A stretch of 64,000 nt of DNA from an uncultured Chitinophagaceae bacterium (GCA_936908745.1 CAKZFX010000007.1:1-64000); one strand, 5' to 3'; positions 23,953-32,953 are shown, numbered from the stretch's first letter. Made by a program: numbers and translations. Notes: generated by a model not told the origin, from the sequence alone.

Positions 23953-25116
23953 TCACTTCAATAGTTTCGATAATTCGTAAGCTATTCCCGGCAATGCCCG
24001 GAAAATCTTTTCATCTGATTTATTAGCCAGCAATACAATGCCGCTATTCAGATACGGGTACATGACAAGGTAACTGTTGAAGCCGTTCGTTCCGCCGTCC
24101 GCCCATATTTGGGCTACATTTACTTCGGGCTGGTATTTGAACCAGTTTAATGCGGCACTGTACACTTCAGGGGTAGCTATACCTTCTGCTGTCAGCGGGG
24201 TGATTTCGCCGGTGGATGCGTTGATATCAACGGCCTTTTTTAAGGAAAGCACTGAGGCAGGATTAGTCTTTTTTAATAGTAATTGTATATACTTCACAAG
24301 GTCTTCTGTACAACTTCCCAGGCCGCCTGCATACTTAAAATACGGCACGTTAAATTCATAACCCGACTTTTCGCCAGTACCGGTATAACCTGTCGCCATA
24401 TATTTTAACCTCGAAGAATCAATAAAAAAAGTCCGCTCCATCTTCGCCGGTTTTGTAATGTACTTTTTGATCAGTTTGTCCATCGGCATTTGATACACAT
24501 CTTCGAGAATATAGGCCAGTAACTGTGCCCCGGCGTTGGAATGAGATCGTTTTGAACCAGGAAGCGTATCTAATTTTACATGCTGTAATGCGTTGAGCAG
24601 GTCTTGTTTGGATAAATGCCTGTAAAAATCGGCCCTTGCTTTTGAAGCCTCAGCCGGCGGCAAAGCTTTTATACCAGCCGGTAATTCGGGCAACCAATCG
24701 GGAAGCAGGGAAGTGGTTGTGGCCAAATGGATCAACTGAATACCTTTCCCGTTGTATTCAAGACCGGGGTAACTGCCTTTTAAATATTTACGGATATCAT
24801 CCCCGGGTTTTACCCGGCCTTCAATTACTGCATTGGCAAGGATATAACTTTCGAACGTTTTTGTAACAGACCCGATCTCGTACATAGTCTGCGAAGAAGG
24901 CGTCTTTGTGGTACCTGCTTGTGTAGCGCCAAAGTTGTAATAATAAACCTGCCCGTTATGATAAATGCCGGCTGAAAGCCCGATTCCTCCTTTTTCATTT
25001 AGTAATTGCTTGCCCAATTGCTGCATGCGTGCATCCAGGCTATCTTTGAATGGCTGAGCGAATGCCAGGCCGGAACAGACCATCAGTGTCGAAAAAAGCC
25101 AGCATTTGCGTTTCAT
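23953..25116 (-). CDS. Exported serine hydrolase of the class C beta-lactamase fold, catalytic motifs 2 and 3 altered
   Basis: The 387-residue product has a signal peptide (MKRKCWLFSTLMVCSGLAFAQ) and the Ser-x-x-Lys motif in MYEIGSVTKTFE. The second motif, normally Tyr-x-Asn, reads SHSNAGAQLLAYILED, with His in place of Tyr. The third, where relatives have His-x-Gly ahead of GT-GF, reads WADGGTNGFNSYL. The rest, including KGSYPGLEYNGKGIQLIHLATTTS, is typical of the family. It may have reduced or changed activity, or use another base. It converges with the thioredoxin-fold gene with 5 bases between stops. Start ATG 25116 was chosen over 25137 because the signal peptide starts there. Confidence 0.85.
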   Translation of the reverse strand: MKRKCWLFSTLMVCSGLAFAQPFKDSLDARMQQLGKQLLNEKGGIGLSAGIYHNGQVYYYNFGATQAGTTKTPSSQTMYEIGSVTKTFESYILANAVIEGRVKPGDDIRKYLKGSYPGLEYNGKGIQLIHLATTTSLLPDWLPELPAGIKALPPAEASKARADFYRHLSKQDLLNALQHVKLDTLPGSKRSHSNAGAQLLAYILEDVYQMPMDKLIKKYITKPAKMERTFFIDSSRLKYMATGYTGTGEKSGYEFNVPYFKYAGGLGSCTEDLVKYIQLLLKKTNPASVLSLKKAVDINASTGEITPLTAEGIATPEVYSAALNWFKYQPEVNVAQIWADGGTNGFNSYLVMYPYLNSGIVLLANKSDEKIFRALPGIAYELSKLLK

Positions 25117-25305
25117 GAAATTGTGTTTATCTTTCAAAAGATAATAATTTATTCTGGCCGCCCGGTTTTTCGACAGTATAATCCCTTGTTTTTTAGCCGT
25201 CCGGCCTTCATAAACGCCCTATATCCAGCCTTTTTCCACAGTAATTGTCCTTAAAACCATTTATGGCTGAAAATTTGTGCTGTTTTCTTTTTTAATCGTT
25301 ACAAG

Positions 25306-25680
25306 ATGCACCATATACTAATCGTTGATGATGATCCGGACCTGCTTTTTATTGTAAGCCAGATGATTGCGTTTCATGACATGACCGTTAAAAGTATCTC
25401 CAGGGGAGAAGAAGTGATACCCAGCCTTGAGAATGAACATTTTGACGCCGTATTGATGGATATTTTCATTGAGACCTATGATGGACGTGCATTGACACGA
25501 CAACTTAAGGATGATCCCCGGTTTTCCCATATTCCCGTTTTGCTTTATTCTGCAGGAGTCATTGAGCAAAGTTCAATAGACAATAGTGGCGCTGATGGTT
25601 TTATAAAAAAGCCATTTGAAATGAACGAACTGATATCACGGTTGCAGGGATTGGTAAGTCCCGGTTACTCTACAGCATAA
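25306..25680 (+). CDS. Single-domain response regulator (receiver only)
   Basis: The 124-residue protein is a full receiver domain: acidic cluster VDDD (8-10), phospho-acceptor Asp52 in LMDIFIETYDG, switch Ser in LLYSAG, and Lys before Pro in FIKKPF. No output domain is attached. A close paralogue lies at 28514 and a more diverged one at 26012. No kinase is adjacent, so it is an orphan receiver, perhaps a shuttle in a phosphorelay. Confidence 0.9.
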   Translation: MHHILIVDDDPDLLFIVSQMIAFHDMTVKSISRGEEVIPSLENEHFDAVLMDIFIETYDGRALTRQLKDDPRFSHIPVLLYSAGVIEQSSIDNSGADGFIKKPFEMNELISRLQGLVSPGYSTA

Positions 25681-26011
25681 CAACATCTTTTATTCCCCTT
25701 TGCTTCTTTTTGATTGAACGGGTAGCCAATGTGCAAAAGTTGATCTGTCGTATAATTTTCTTCCACCTGTTGCTGTTGAACGTATTACCTGAATAACCCG
25801 GTCACAGGTATGCATTATATGTAAATTTTATATATACGTAACGTTATTTGTCTGGCTAAAAGCGTACCTTGTTAGAGAAAGGTCCCCATTTTCTCACATT
25901 TCGATAAAGCAGCAAGACATTGTACTGCCTCTCAATTCACTTCGGATTTCTTCATCGCTCTTAGCTTTTCAGTACACCGCTCAATTGCTTTCAGCCTAAA
26001 TAAAGTTATTT
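25681..26011. other. Intergenic region, no gene seen
   Basis: About 330 bases between two receiver genes. It is AT-rich around 25810-25850 and has no open frame with coding character. No strong hairpin or clear TAnnTTTG box was found. Confidence 0.5.
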
Positions 26012-26407
26012 ATGGTACTTACCAATAAGGCAGGGAAGCGTCCTGTGCATATCGTCGTATACGACGAAGATTTTATGGATTTTCTTAGTAATGCCCTGGC
26101 ATTTTATAACCTGGGTGTATCAGGTAGTCTTCAACAGGTAAACTGGTTGAATGAAACCGACACCCCGGAATTTGATATTTTATTATTAGACGTTTCTTTA
26201 GAAAAAGATCACGGTCAGCAGCAATTGATGGCTATTAAAGCAAATCCAAAATACAGGAATGTCCGTGTCATTCTTCTTTCCAGTTCTGCATTGAATCATA
26301 CTATTGTGAATGAAGTGGGTGCTGATGGAGCGTTAACAATTCCATTTGAATTGCCCGATCTTATTCATAAACTGGGTGGAAGCATGGAAGAGCGGGTAGC
26401 TGTTTAA
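26012..26407 (+). CDS. Degenerate single-domain receiver protein
   Basis: The 131-residue protein has a receiver fold: acidic cluster YDED (17-20), Asp60 in ILLLDVSLEKDHG, switch Ser in ILLSSSALN, and GADGALTIPFE. In the last motif the conserved Lys before Pro is Ile110. The Asp is kept, but loss of Lys usually uncouples phosphorylation from the switch. It resembles 25306 and 28514 in order and spacing of blocks, so it is probably a diverged duplicate. A role as constitutive or protein-binding receiver is possible. Confidence 0.75.
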   Translation: MVLTNKAGKRPVHIVVYDEDFMDFLSNALAFYNLGVSGSLQQVNWLNETDTPEFDILLLDVSLEKDHGQQQLMAIKANPKYRNVRVILLSSSALNHTIVNEVGADGALTIPFELPDLIHKLGGSMEERVAV

Positions 26408-26531
26408 AACAGTTTTGCCCGTAGCAAATAATGCCTTACTTCATTTTAACATTTGTTAAAGCGCTTAAATCGGTAAAAAATACCATTAAAGCCACGAAAA
26501 GTGCCTGTAGCGGAGCCGAAAGCTGTTTAAT

Positions 26532-26544
26532 TTTACAGTGTAAA
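26532..26544. promoter_or_regulatory. Near-perfect palindrome just upstream of an AraC gene
   Basis: TTTACA-G-TGTAAA, six plus six bases around one, ends 8 bases before ATG 26553. A regulator bound here would block translation start or transcription of the AraC gene; autoregulation is possible. Confidence 0.35.
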
Positions 26545-26552
26545 GTACCACA

Positions 26553-27437
26553 ATGGCAAAGCGGCATTTACCTGTATACAGCATCCAGACATTAAAAGAA
26601 AAGCCTGTTTCGGCAAAGAACTTTGTCGCCGATAATTTTGCTCATTACCTGGATGAACACAGGGATTTACATTTCCCGCATAAGCATTCTTTTTACCAGC
26701 TCGTTTATTTCTCAAAAGGTTTAGGAAGTCATTCTATTGACTTTATCCATTTCCCCGTAGAAGCAGGGCAGATCTATTTTATGATTCCCGGGCAGGTACA
26801 TACCTGGGATTTTGCCAAAGCGCCGGATGGTTATATTGTCAACTACTCGGAAGATTATTTGCAGGCGTTGATCGCCAACCCCCGCTACACAGAGATGTTT
26901 AGTTTTTTCTCCGGCAAAGCACAGGAGCAGGTGATCATGATACCATCCGAAGGAAAAAAGCAGGTGGAGCAGGTATTGAAAACGATAGTGGGTGAAGGCA
27001 GGTCGCAACATCGCTTAAAAGATGATTTTATACGTGCATCGCTTGTGCAACTGTTTATCCTTGTCAGCCGCTATACAAATACGGAAGAAAAGAATACCGG
27101 GAGCAATTATAATACAGCGTTGCTCCACAGTTTTCAAAACGAGATTGAGCAACATTATAAAGAAAAACGATTGGTGAAAGAGTATGCGGCGCTGCTGCAT
27201 ATAACAGCGAATCATTTAAATGCACTCACCAAAGAAATGACAACCCGTTCGGCAGGCGAACTGATTCGCGACAGGGTTTTACTCGAAGCAAAAAGATTAT
27301 TGGTCAATGCAAAGATGAATATCTCGGAGATCGCGGACGAACTCAATTTCCCGGACAACTCTTATTTTACCAAGTTTTTTAAACGCTACGAAGGAGTAAC
27401 ACCGGAATTATTCAGGAAACAATTTATCAACGCTTAA
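26553..27437 (+). CDS. AraC-family transcriptional regulator
   Basis: The 294-residue protein has an N-terminal cupin (about 30-110: HFPHKHSFYQLVYFSKGLG, VEAGQIYFMIPGQVHTWDF) and a C-terminal AraC domain (about 195-290: KEYAALLHITANHLNALTKE, then NISEIADELNFPDNSYFTKFFKRYEGVTPELFRKQF). The cupin resembles that of ligand-binding AraC regulators. It is followed 11 bases later by a DUF983 gene and probably co-transcribed with it, though a regulatory link is not obvious. Confidence 0.9.
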   Translation: MAKRHLPVYSIQTLKEKPVSAKNFVADNFAHYLDEHRDLHFPHKHSFYQLVYFSKGLGSHSIDFIHFPVEAGQIYFMIPGQVHTWDFAKAPDGYIVNYSEDYLQALIANPRYTEMFSFFSGKAQEQVIMIPSEGKKQVEQVLKTIVGEGRSQHRLKDDFIRASLVQLFILVSRYTNTEEKNTGSNYNTALLHSFQNEIEQHYKEKRLVKEYAALLHITANHLNALTKEMTTRSAGELIRDRVLLEAKRLLVNAKMNISEIADELNFPDNSYFTKFFKRYEGVTPELFRKQFINA

Positions 27438-27448
27438 TTTATACGGAT

Positions 27449-27934
27449 ATGATGACGCTTTCATCACAAAAAGAACTGAACAAGAATGTAGCTGAACCCG
27501 CACCCGGCTTATTGAACCTTTTTAGATGCAAATGCCCAAGATGCAGGAAGGGTGATATGTTCCAGGATGGGAACCCCTGGCGTTTAAAAAATACGATGAA
27601 GATGAATAAAGAGTGCCCGGTTTGCAAACAGCCTTTTAATATCGAAGTGGGTTTTTATTATGGTTCCAGCTATGTAAGCTATGCACTGTCCATCGCATTG
27701 AGTGTTGCTTCACTTATTGCATGGTGGCTGGTTATTGGTTTTTCGCTGGAGGATAACCGTTTTTTTTACTGGATCGCTTTTAATGCTGTTTTATTGATTT
27801 TTATGCAACCTTACCTTATGCGTTTGGCAAGAACAGGATGGTTGCTGTTTTTTGTTCGTTATGATAAAAACTGGCGCAGCAACCCGCCCCGCAAACTGGA
27901 ACGGACCAACGAGACACAGGAAAATAACTGGTAG
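27449..27934 (+). CDS. DUF983 membrane protein with zinc-ribbon-like N-terminus
   Basis: The 161-residue protein has paired cysteine motifs C-P-R-C (CKCPRCRKGDMF) and C-P-V-C (KECPVCKQPFNIE), followed by the DUF983 signature EVGFYYGSSYVSYAL and two membrane helices (ALSIALSVASLIAWWLVIG and FYWIAFNAVLLIFMQPYL). The four cysteines can bind zinc. DUF983 proteins are widespread and of unknown function. It follows the AraC gene by 11 bases. Confidence 0.88.
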   Translation: MMTLSSQKELNKNVAEPAPGLLNLFRCKCPRCRKGDMFQDGNPWRLKNTMKMNKECPVCKQPFNIEVGFYYGSSYVSYALSIALSVASLIAWWLVIGFSLEDNRFFYWIAFNAVLLIFMQPYLMRLARTGWLLFFVRYDKNWRSNPPRKLERTNETQENNW

Positions 27935-27945
27935 GTCATTTATTT

Positions 27946-28215
27946 TTAAACCAACTCCTGTCGTATCCAGTTAAACACCGACAGTTCACTTTTGGCATCT
28001 TCCGGCAATTCATGAACAATTTTTTGTTCTATTTGCTGGCCTTCCTGCAAGGTAAACTGACCGGAGAGGGAGCCATAGAAATTGATAAGGAAAAGTAATT
28101 GATTGCCATTCCGGCGATCAAAACTTCTTCGGCTCGGTTGCCCGGTAAAAAGGGTGGCCGAATCTTCCGTCCAATAATATTCCGTACCGTTGAGGTCTTG
28201 TTTTTGAAAATGCAT
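27946..28215 (-). CDS. Small hypothetical protein
   Basis: The 89-residue protein starts MHFQKQDLNGTEYYWTED and continues with beta-rich and acidic segments (FDRRNGNQLLFLINFYGSL, EDAKSELSVFNWIRQELV). No signal peptide or membrane segment. A longer frame from 28263 adds a hydrophobic leader (MLLFFIFLHSVIKK) that does not look like a good signal; ATG 28215 is preferred. It converges with the DUF983 gene. Family not recognised. Confidence 0.55.
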   Translation of the reverse strand: MHFQKQDLNGTEYYWTEDSATLFTGQPSRRSFDRRNGNQLLFLINFYGSLSGQFTLQEGQQIEQKIVHELPEDAKSELSVFNWIRQELV

Positions 28216-28513
28216 AGACAATTTTTTAATGACAGAATGCAAAAAGATAAAAAACAGCAGCAAAAAGAAAAGAGGAGAAAAACTATTACTGGTTCGAAAA
28301 GTAAGAATCGTTGCTGATCCTGACCGAATGTTGAAGTAATCTATCTGACCTACTAAAATTAGCCTTTTTATACCGCATCTTCAAATAAATCGGGCCACAT
28401 AGGTGTGGAGAAAAGGGGCAATTTTCTGATAATAAAAAATCAGCAGGTCATAGTAATAAAATACTGCATATTATTTGTAATATGTGCTGGTAAAAATCAC
28501 AATAACCTTTAGC
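28216..28513. other. Intergenic region, no gene seen
   Basis: About 300 bases upstream of both the small minus-strand gene and the receiver at 28514. AT-rich; no convincing promoter, repeat or RNA was recognised. Confidence 0.4.
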
Positions 28514-28909
28514 ATGCACACGCAAACTGGCCCTCACCGCAAAATTTCTGTTCTTGTAGTTGATGATGAAGAAGACCTGTTATACATGGTTTGCAGGGCG
28601 ATCGCCTTTCATGGAATGGAAGCAAAAGGAATTACAAGCGACACAGAGTTATTCAGCTCACTGGAGGAAGAACACTTTGATATTATACTCATGGATATCT
28701 GTGTTGAATTGGCAGATGGCAGGGAGTTGACCCGGCAAATAAAATCCGACAAACGGTTTAGCCATATTCCTGTGCTGCTCTATTCGGCAAGACATAATGT
28801 GGATGACCCGAAAACGGATTGCGGGGCAGATGGTTTTTTACCCAAGCCTTTTGATGTATCAAGTCTGATCAGCCGTTTGCAGGAACTGACCGCAAGCCCT
28901 GCCACCTGA
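28514..28909 (+). CDS. Single-domain response regulator, paralogue of 25306
   Basis: The 131-residue receiver has acidic cluster VDDEED (17-21), phospho-acceptor Asp61 in LMDICVELADGRELTRQ, switch Ser in LLYSAR and Lys in FLPKPFD. It shares long blocks with the receiver at 25306 (DGR-LTRQ-K-D-RFSHIPVLLYSA in both). An earlier ATG at 28484 would add ten residues (MLVKITITFS) that do not belong to the domain. It is an orphan without an adjacent kinase. Confidence 0.88.
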   Translation: MHTQTGPHRKISVLVVDDEEDLLYMVCRAIAFHGMEAKGITSDTELFSSLEEEHFDIILMDICVELADGRELTRQIKSDKRFSHIPVLLYSARHNVDDPKTDCGADGFLPKPFDVSSLISRLQELTASPAT

Positions 28910-28929
28910 GATTTTGTATAATAGTGTGC

Positions 28930-30012
28930 TTATTTTTTTCTCCGGCCGGATTTGGTGGATGTATCCTCCTTTTCACCACCGAGCAATAATCCCCATGGTT
29001 TTAAAGAGTCCACACGATCAAACACTGTTTTAGCGATTGCCATAATGGGGATGCTGAGAAACATGCCTGAAATACCTGCCAGCAATCCACCAATCAAAAC
29101 ACCTACGATACTCATGAGCGCATTGATCTTTACTTTGGACCCGACGATATACGGCATGATAAAGTTATTATCAATAAACTGCACCACGATAAGGATAACG
29201 CCTGTCCATATCACATCAGAAAAATTATCAGAAGTGGTCAATGTAATGGCCATGCAAAGCACAGAGGCCACCAGCATACCGATATACGGGATAAGGTTTA
29301 ATATGGCCGCCAGCACGGCCAGGAAAATAGCGTATTGAACACCGATAATAAAGAAGCCAGCTGCATTCAGCACAGTTACAATTGCCATTTCTATCAGCAG
29401 CCCGATCATATAAGAGCGAACAATACCCGTGGATTCCTGCAGTACTTCTTCTGTTTGTTTAGCGGGGGCAGGGGCAAATACATCAATAATAAAACGGCGA
29501 AGCAGTTTCCTGTAAAACAAGATCAGGAATGTATAAATAGGCAATAGTATCATCATCATCAGGCCGCTGGCGATACCCGTCACAACAGTTCCCATATTGG
29601 CCGAACCAGAGCTTTGCATATTTTCTTTGGCTTTTGCAATTGCTTCATCCTGTTTTTGCGGCGTGATCCCCAGCGACTGATTCAACCAGGCCTGTATATC
29701 ACTCCAGTGTTGTTGTAGTTTTTGTTTGATGGCCGGAAGATCTTCCATAAAAACGGCCACCTGTGCGGATAAAAAATAAAGGATGCCTGCAACAAACAGC
29801 AGGGCCACGAAAATGGAAAGGATACTGGCCAACGTATCAGGCAACCCTTTTCGCACGAGCCAGTTAACGACAGGTAAAAGGAGCATCGCCAGCATTACAG
29901 CAAAGCCCAAGGGGATCAATATGCTTTTGCCAACATAAATCAGCAGGCCGGTAAGACAAACAATAATAAGGCTTGCAGCCAGCCGTGATTGATAAGAAGA
30001 TGGTGCGCTCAT
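28930..30012 (-). CDS. AI-2E family transporter
   Basis: The 360-residue membrane protein has the family layout: paired N-terminal helices (LAASLIIVCLTGLLIYVGKS, LGFAVMLAMLLLPVVNWL), a soluble helical insertion (about 80-150), and the C-terminal helices with the signature LNLIPYIGMLVASV and VVQFIDNNFIMPYIVGSKVKINALMSIVG. AI-2E proteins include TqsA and sodium/proton antiporters; the substrate here is unknown. It is followed on its downstream side by the converging receiver gene. Confidence 0.9.
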   Translation of the reverse strand: MSAPSSYQSRLAASLIIVCLTGLLIYVGKSILIPLGFAVMLAMLLLPVVNWLVRKGLPDTLASILSIFVALLFVAGILYFLSAQVAVFMEDLPAIKQKLQQHWSDIQAWLNQSLGITPQKQDEAIAKAKENMQSSGSANMGTVVTGIASGLMMMILLPIYTFLILFYRKLLRRFIIDVFAPAPAKQTEEVLQESTGIVRSYMIGLLIEMAIVTVLNAAGFFIIGVQYAIFLAVLAAILNLIPYIGMLVASVLCMAITLTTSDNFSDVIWTGVILIVVQFIDNNFIMPYIVGSKVKINALMSIVGVLIGGLLAGISGMFLSIPIMAIAKTVFDRVDSLKPWGLLLGGEKEDTSTKSGRRKK

Positions 30013-30124
30013 AAATTGGCTTTGTAAGTAAATGGTTTATGGAAAGGGTTAAAACGATATATGAAAAAATTGTACCGATCCGTTTACCCCGCATTAAGAT
30101 TGGATAAGAAAGGGGTAAAACAGG

Positions 30125-30164
30125 AAAGCGGCGTTTCCCCGGAATGCCGGGGAAACGCCGCTTT
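30125..30164. terminator. Perfect 18-bp hairpin terminator
   Basis: AAAGCGGCGTTTCCCCGG and CCGGGGAAACGCCGCTTT form a perfect stem with a four-base loop (AATG); T runs flank it. It lies just after the nuclease gene (stop at 30182, minus strand) and upstream of the AI-2E gene. Confidence 0.8.
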
Positions 30165-30181
30165 TTTACTTCATAATTGTT

Positions 30182-31513
30182 TTAAGGAACACTGTCCACT
30201 TTCGCTTTCAAGTAGGCTTTTTTAAGCACTGATACATTTTGTAAGAGATCACGGCCGATAGCCGCCTCAATGGTATTGATACTGGTACGGTATGTTTTCC
30301 AGTTGCTCGATACGCTGTTGTTATTAGGTACATCCACTGCAATAATGCGGGTGGCGGTATCAATTCTTGAAAGATCGCTTGCCCCGGCAGGCAACAATAC
30401 AACTACTTTCCATATTGAGGCCGGTACCGTTATCTTCCCGCTGTTGATCGTTGTGGCATACCCATTAGAGCCTGTGCCGCCGGTGCCGTATGTTCCCATG
30501 ATGACATAGGCTTCTTTACCTGTATTGATTTGTGTGCGGATATACTGTTCCATATTATTCCAGGTGTTGCGGTTGTGGTTGGGCGCCTGCGGTATCATAT
30601 TCGTCATTAAAAACGTGGAAGAGTTAGCCGCATAGCTTGCCGTCCGATCTGCCGAAGGACAATTGTGTCCACGGTCAAAACCGCTGCCGCTATAACTGGT
30701 GGAGCCCACACGATACCATCCTGTTGGTAATGTGGAGTCTTGCCTAAAATTATCCAGCCGGTCTGTGGTGTCAAGATCATTGCCGTCAAGGTGCCAGCTT
30801 ACCCAGTTAGGTGTGCCACGGTCACGGCTGTACGACAGTTTAAAAAAGCCTTTATCCATCAGGTAATTATTGATACTATCAGTAGTGAAAGCAGCAAATG
30901 TTGGATTGCCTAATAGCATATGATCATTGTCCGAAGGTGCCGACATGTTTTCAAAAAAAACATCATCGATATTGATACGGTTGCTGCCACCGCTCAGCTT
31001 TTTTATTTTGATACGCACATTGCCTGCTACATTCAATGTAAAACTGGCTGTTTGCAAGCTTGTTGAGTTTGTAGTGATCGTATCGCCAACAGTGGTATAG
31101 GTAGTGCCGCCATCATCGCTGGCTAATAATGTCCAGGTGCTGGCGCCATCGCTGCCAAAGCTGGCATGTTCAACATAAACAGCGGCAATGCCGGAGACAT
31201 TAAAGTTCATCATGATACTGCCGGTGTTGGTGATACGAACGGATTTAGCGCCATTTTTCCTGTCATTGGCGAGTGAACCCAGTAAGGCATCATCGAAGTA
31301 CCAGGAGCCGGTAGTGAGCGTAACGTTGGCGGCGGCATAAGCGCCTTTGGTACCTGTTTCAAAATCTTCAAGTGTGCCACTATTGCGGGCAGCCGAAACA
31401 GAAGGACCGGTTGTTTGATGAATGGGTAATGGGTTTGGTTCAAGGTCTTTGTCTTTACGGCAACCAGCCAATACCACGATGGCAACCAGTGCCATAGTAA
31501 TTTTAATTCGCAT
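30182..31513 (-). CDS. DNA/RNA non-specific endonuclease lipoprotein
   Basis: The 443-residue product has a lipoprotein signal (MRIKITMALVAIVVLAGC). Residues about 45-195 form a beta-sandwich-like domain (ETGTKGAYAAANVTL, GNVRIKIKKLSGG, NIDDVFFEN), and about 200-430 form a NUC1 endonuclease with the active-site motif FDRGHNCPSADR and the metal-ligand Asn in RNTWNNMEQYI. It would cut DNA and RNA with Mg at the cell surface, probably for nutrient use. I chose ATG 31513 over 31555 as it gives the lipobox at the right distance. A strong terminator follows. Confidence 0.9.
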   Translation of the reverse strand: MRIKITMALVAIVVLAGCRKDKDLEPNPLPIHQTTGPSVSAARNSGTLEDFETGTKGAYAAANVTLTTGSWYFDDALLGSLANDRKNGAKSVRITNTGSIMMNFNVSGIAAVYVEHASFGSDGASTWTLLASDDGGTTYTTVGDTITTNSTSLQTASFTLNVAGNVRIKIKKLSGGSNRINIDDVFFENMSAPSDNDHMLLGNPTFAAFTTDSINNYLMDKGFFKLSYSRDRGTPNWVSWHLDGNDLDTTDRLDNFRQDSTLPTGWYRVGSTSYSGSGFDRGHNCPSADRTASYAANSSTFLMTNMIPQAPNHNRNTWNNMEQYIRTQINTGKEAYVIMGTYGTGGTGSNGYATTINSGKITVPASIWKVVVLLPAGASDLSRIDTATRIIAVDVPNNNSVSSNWKTYRTSINTIEAAIGRDLLQNVSVLKKAYLKAKVDSVP

Positions 31514-32137
31514 AAGAAGGGGTTTGGGTTTATGGTGCCGGAAAAATAAAGTCACTTCAATAAGTATGCAATACCACGAAGCGTGAAACAGGAAAATAAA
31601 ACCCTTATTTGTTGAAAATAGTTTTTCGCGTTCGTTTATTTACGAAGAAGAATTTCCCCGGAGCTGTTAGTGATTGATCAATATCTTTTATTACTACAAA
31701 ACAATGGTGTTTTGACGGATTGACTTGCGTAGTATAGTATGCTAACTTGCTGTCGAAACTTAGTATGGAATACCCGTTTAATACGGGTGTGACCGAGAAC
31801 CCAAATCCACCTGTGCGTATGATACCCGAACCATTCAGCATTCGCCTTCCTGTAGGAGAGAAAGCAATACCAACCCCGGTTGCTGTGGGTTTTACCATCT
31901 CCGAAGTTGTTACTCCCGAAACGGACAGCAATAAAAAAACAGATACCCGCATTGTAGGTTTCTATACCTCTCATTTTTTGGCCATCCGCTGGTTGCGGCA
32001 TCATGCGGAGAAAGATAAATTGTACCGTATTACTTCTTATAGGGGATGGGAAGCGCCATAACCCGGATGTCATAAAAAATTGCACCTGCCTGTAACAAAA
32101 CGGTTTTGGCTGCGTATTACCCAAAACCAGGACTATT
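31514..32137. other. Long intergenic stretch with uncertain coding
   Basis: This 624-base gap between divergent genes holds open frames on both strands over 31605-32061. The minus-strand frame 31605-31952 is the better candidate and is listed separately; the plus-strand frame 31747-32061 lacks a start with a ribosome site and lies mostly antisense to it. No repeat or RNA was recognised. Confidence 0.4.
31605..31952 (-). CDS. Possible small exported protein (weak)
   Basis: A 115-residue frame starts MRVSVFLLLSVSGVTTSEMV, which could be a short signal peptide, and continues with beta-type stretches (GFGFSVTPVLNGYSILSF, KHHCFVVIKDIDQSL) ending basic (NKRTRKTIFNK). No family is recognised and the opposite strand is also open, so this may be chance. 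It would be the only gene between the nuclease and the DUF4386 gene. Confidence 0.3.
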   Translation of the reverse strand: MRVSVFLLLSVSGVTTSEMVKPTATGVGIAFSPTGRRMLNGSGIIRTGGFGFSVTPVLNGYSILSFDSKLAYYTTQVNPSKHHCFVVIKDIDQSLTAPGKFFFVNKRTRKTIFNK

Positions 32138-32824
32138 ATGACAAGCAAAAGAAAAGTCTCCCGCATTGCAGGACTTCTTTACCTCGTTGTTGTTATCACC
32201 GGCATGTTCAGTTTGGCTTATGTTCCGAGGCAATTATTTGTGTGGGATGATCCCGGAAAGACATTTGCCAATATGCTGGCCAACGAAAGTTTATTGCGGT
32301 TAAGTCTTTTGAGCAGTGTGGCCTGCTATCTTTCTTTTACTTTTTTAGCCCTTGTTTTATACCATCTCTTAAAAGAGGTAAATGGGTTTTTCGCAAAAGC
32401 GATGGCGGTCCTGGCCATTATCAGTGTGCCCATGTCTTTTATCAACCTGGCACATAAATATGATTTGCTGAACCTGCTGGCTGCTTCAAAACAGGGAGCT
32501 GCCGGTCTGCCCGCACAGGCAATGCTTTATCTTGAACAGTATGATAACGGCTTATTGGTAACCACCGTATTCTGGGGACTATGGTTATTGCCGTTTGGTT
32601 ATTTGGTTTACAAGTCAACGTTTTTGCCCAAATTTTTTGGTGTGTTATTGATGCTTGGATGTGCTGGCTACCTCGTAAATTTTACCGGTAATACCTTGTC
32701 TGCAAATTATTCTTCTACCGGCCTGTCATCCTATTTACGCTTATTACCGGCATTGGGAGAAATAGGAATATGTCTCTGGCTGTTAATTATTGGTGCAAGA
32801 GAAAGAAAAGTTATCGTTGTATAA
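32138..32824 (+). CDS. DUF4386 family membrane protein
   Basis: The 228-residue protein has about six membrane helices and the DUF4386 pattern: ARIAGLLYL-type start (SRIAGLLYLVVVITGMFSL), LLRLSLLSSVACYLSFTFLALVLYHLL, a conserved Asn/His helix FINLAHKYDLLNLLA, and WGLWLLPFGYLVYKSTFLPKFFGVLLMLGC. The function of the family is unknown. It stands alone between divergent or converging neighbours. Confidence 0.88.
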   Translation: MTSKRKVSRIAGLLYLVVVITGMFSLAYVPRQLFVWDDPGKTFANMLANESLLRLSLLSSVACYLSFTFLALVLYHLLKEVNGFFAKAMAVLAIISVPMSFINLAHKYDLLNLLAASKQGAAGLPAQAMLYLEQYDNGLLVTTVFWGLWLLPFGYLVYKSTFLPKFFGVLLMLGCAGYLVNFTGNTLSANYSSTGLSSYLRLLPALGEIGICLWLLIIGARERKVIVV

Positions 32825-32953
32825 TAAGAAACAAATGTCCTGGTGCTTCATTGCAGGATTATAAGGGTATAAAGCCCTTGAAAGCTATTTCCAGGAACAG
32901 GCTATATGCGATGACTGTTTTGAGAAAAAATTTAAGTGTGTTTTTGACACTTA

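Noticed and set aside
31747..32061. Plus-strand frame of 104 codons
   Set aside because: No ribosome site or signal peptide, no familiar motif, and mostly antisense to a better candidate; kept only as part of a finding.
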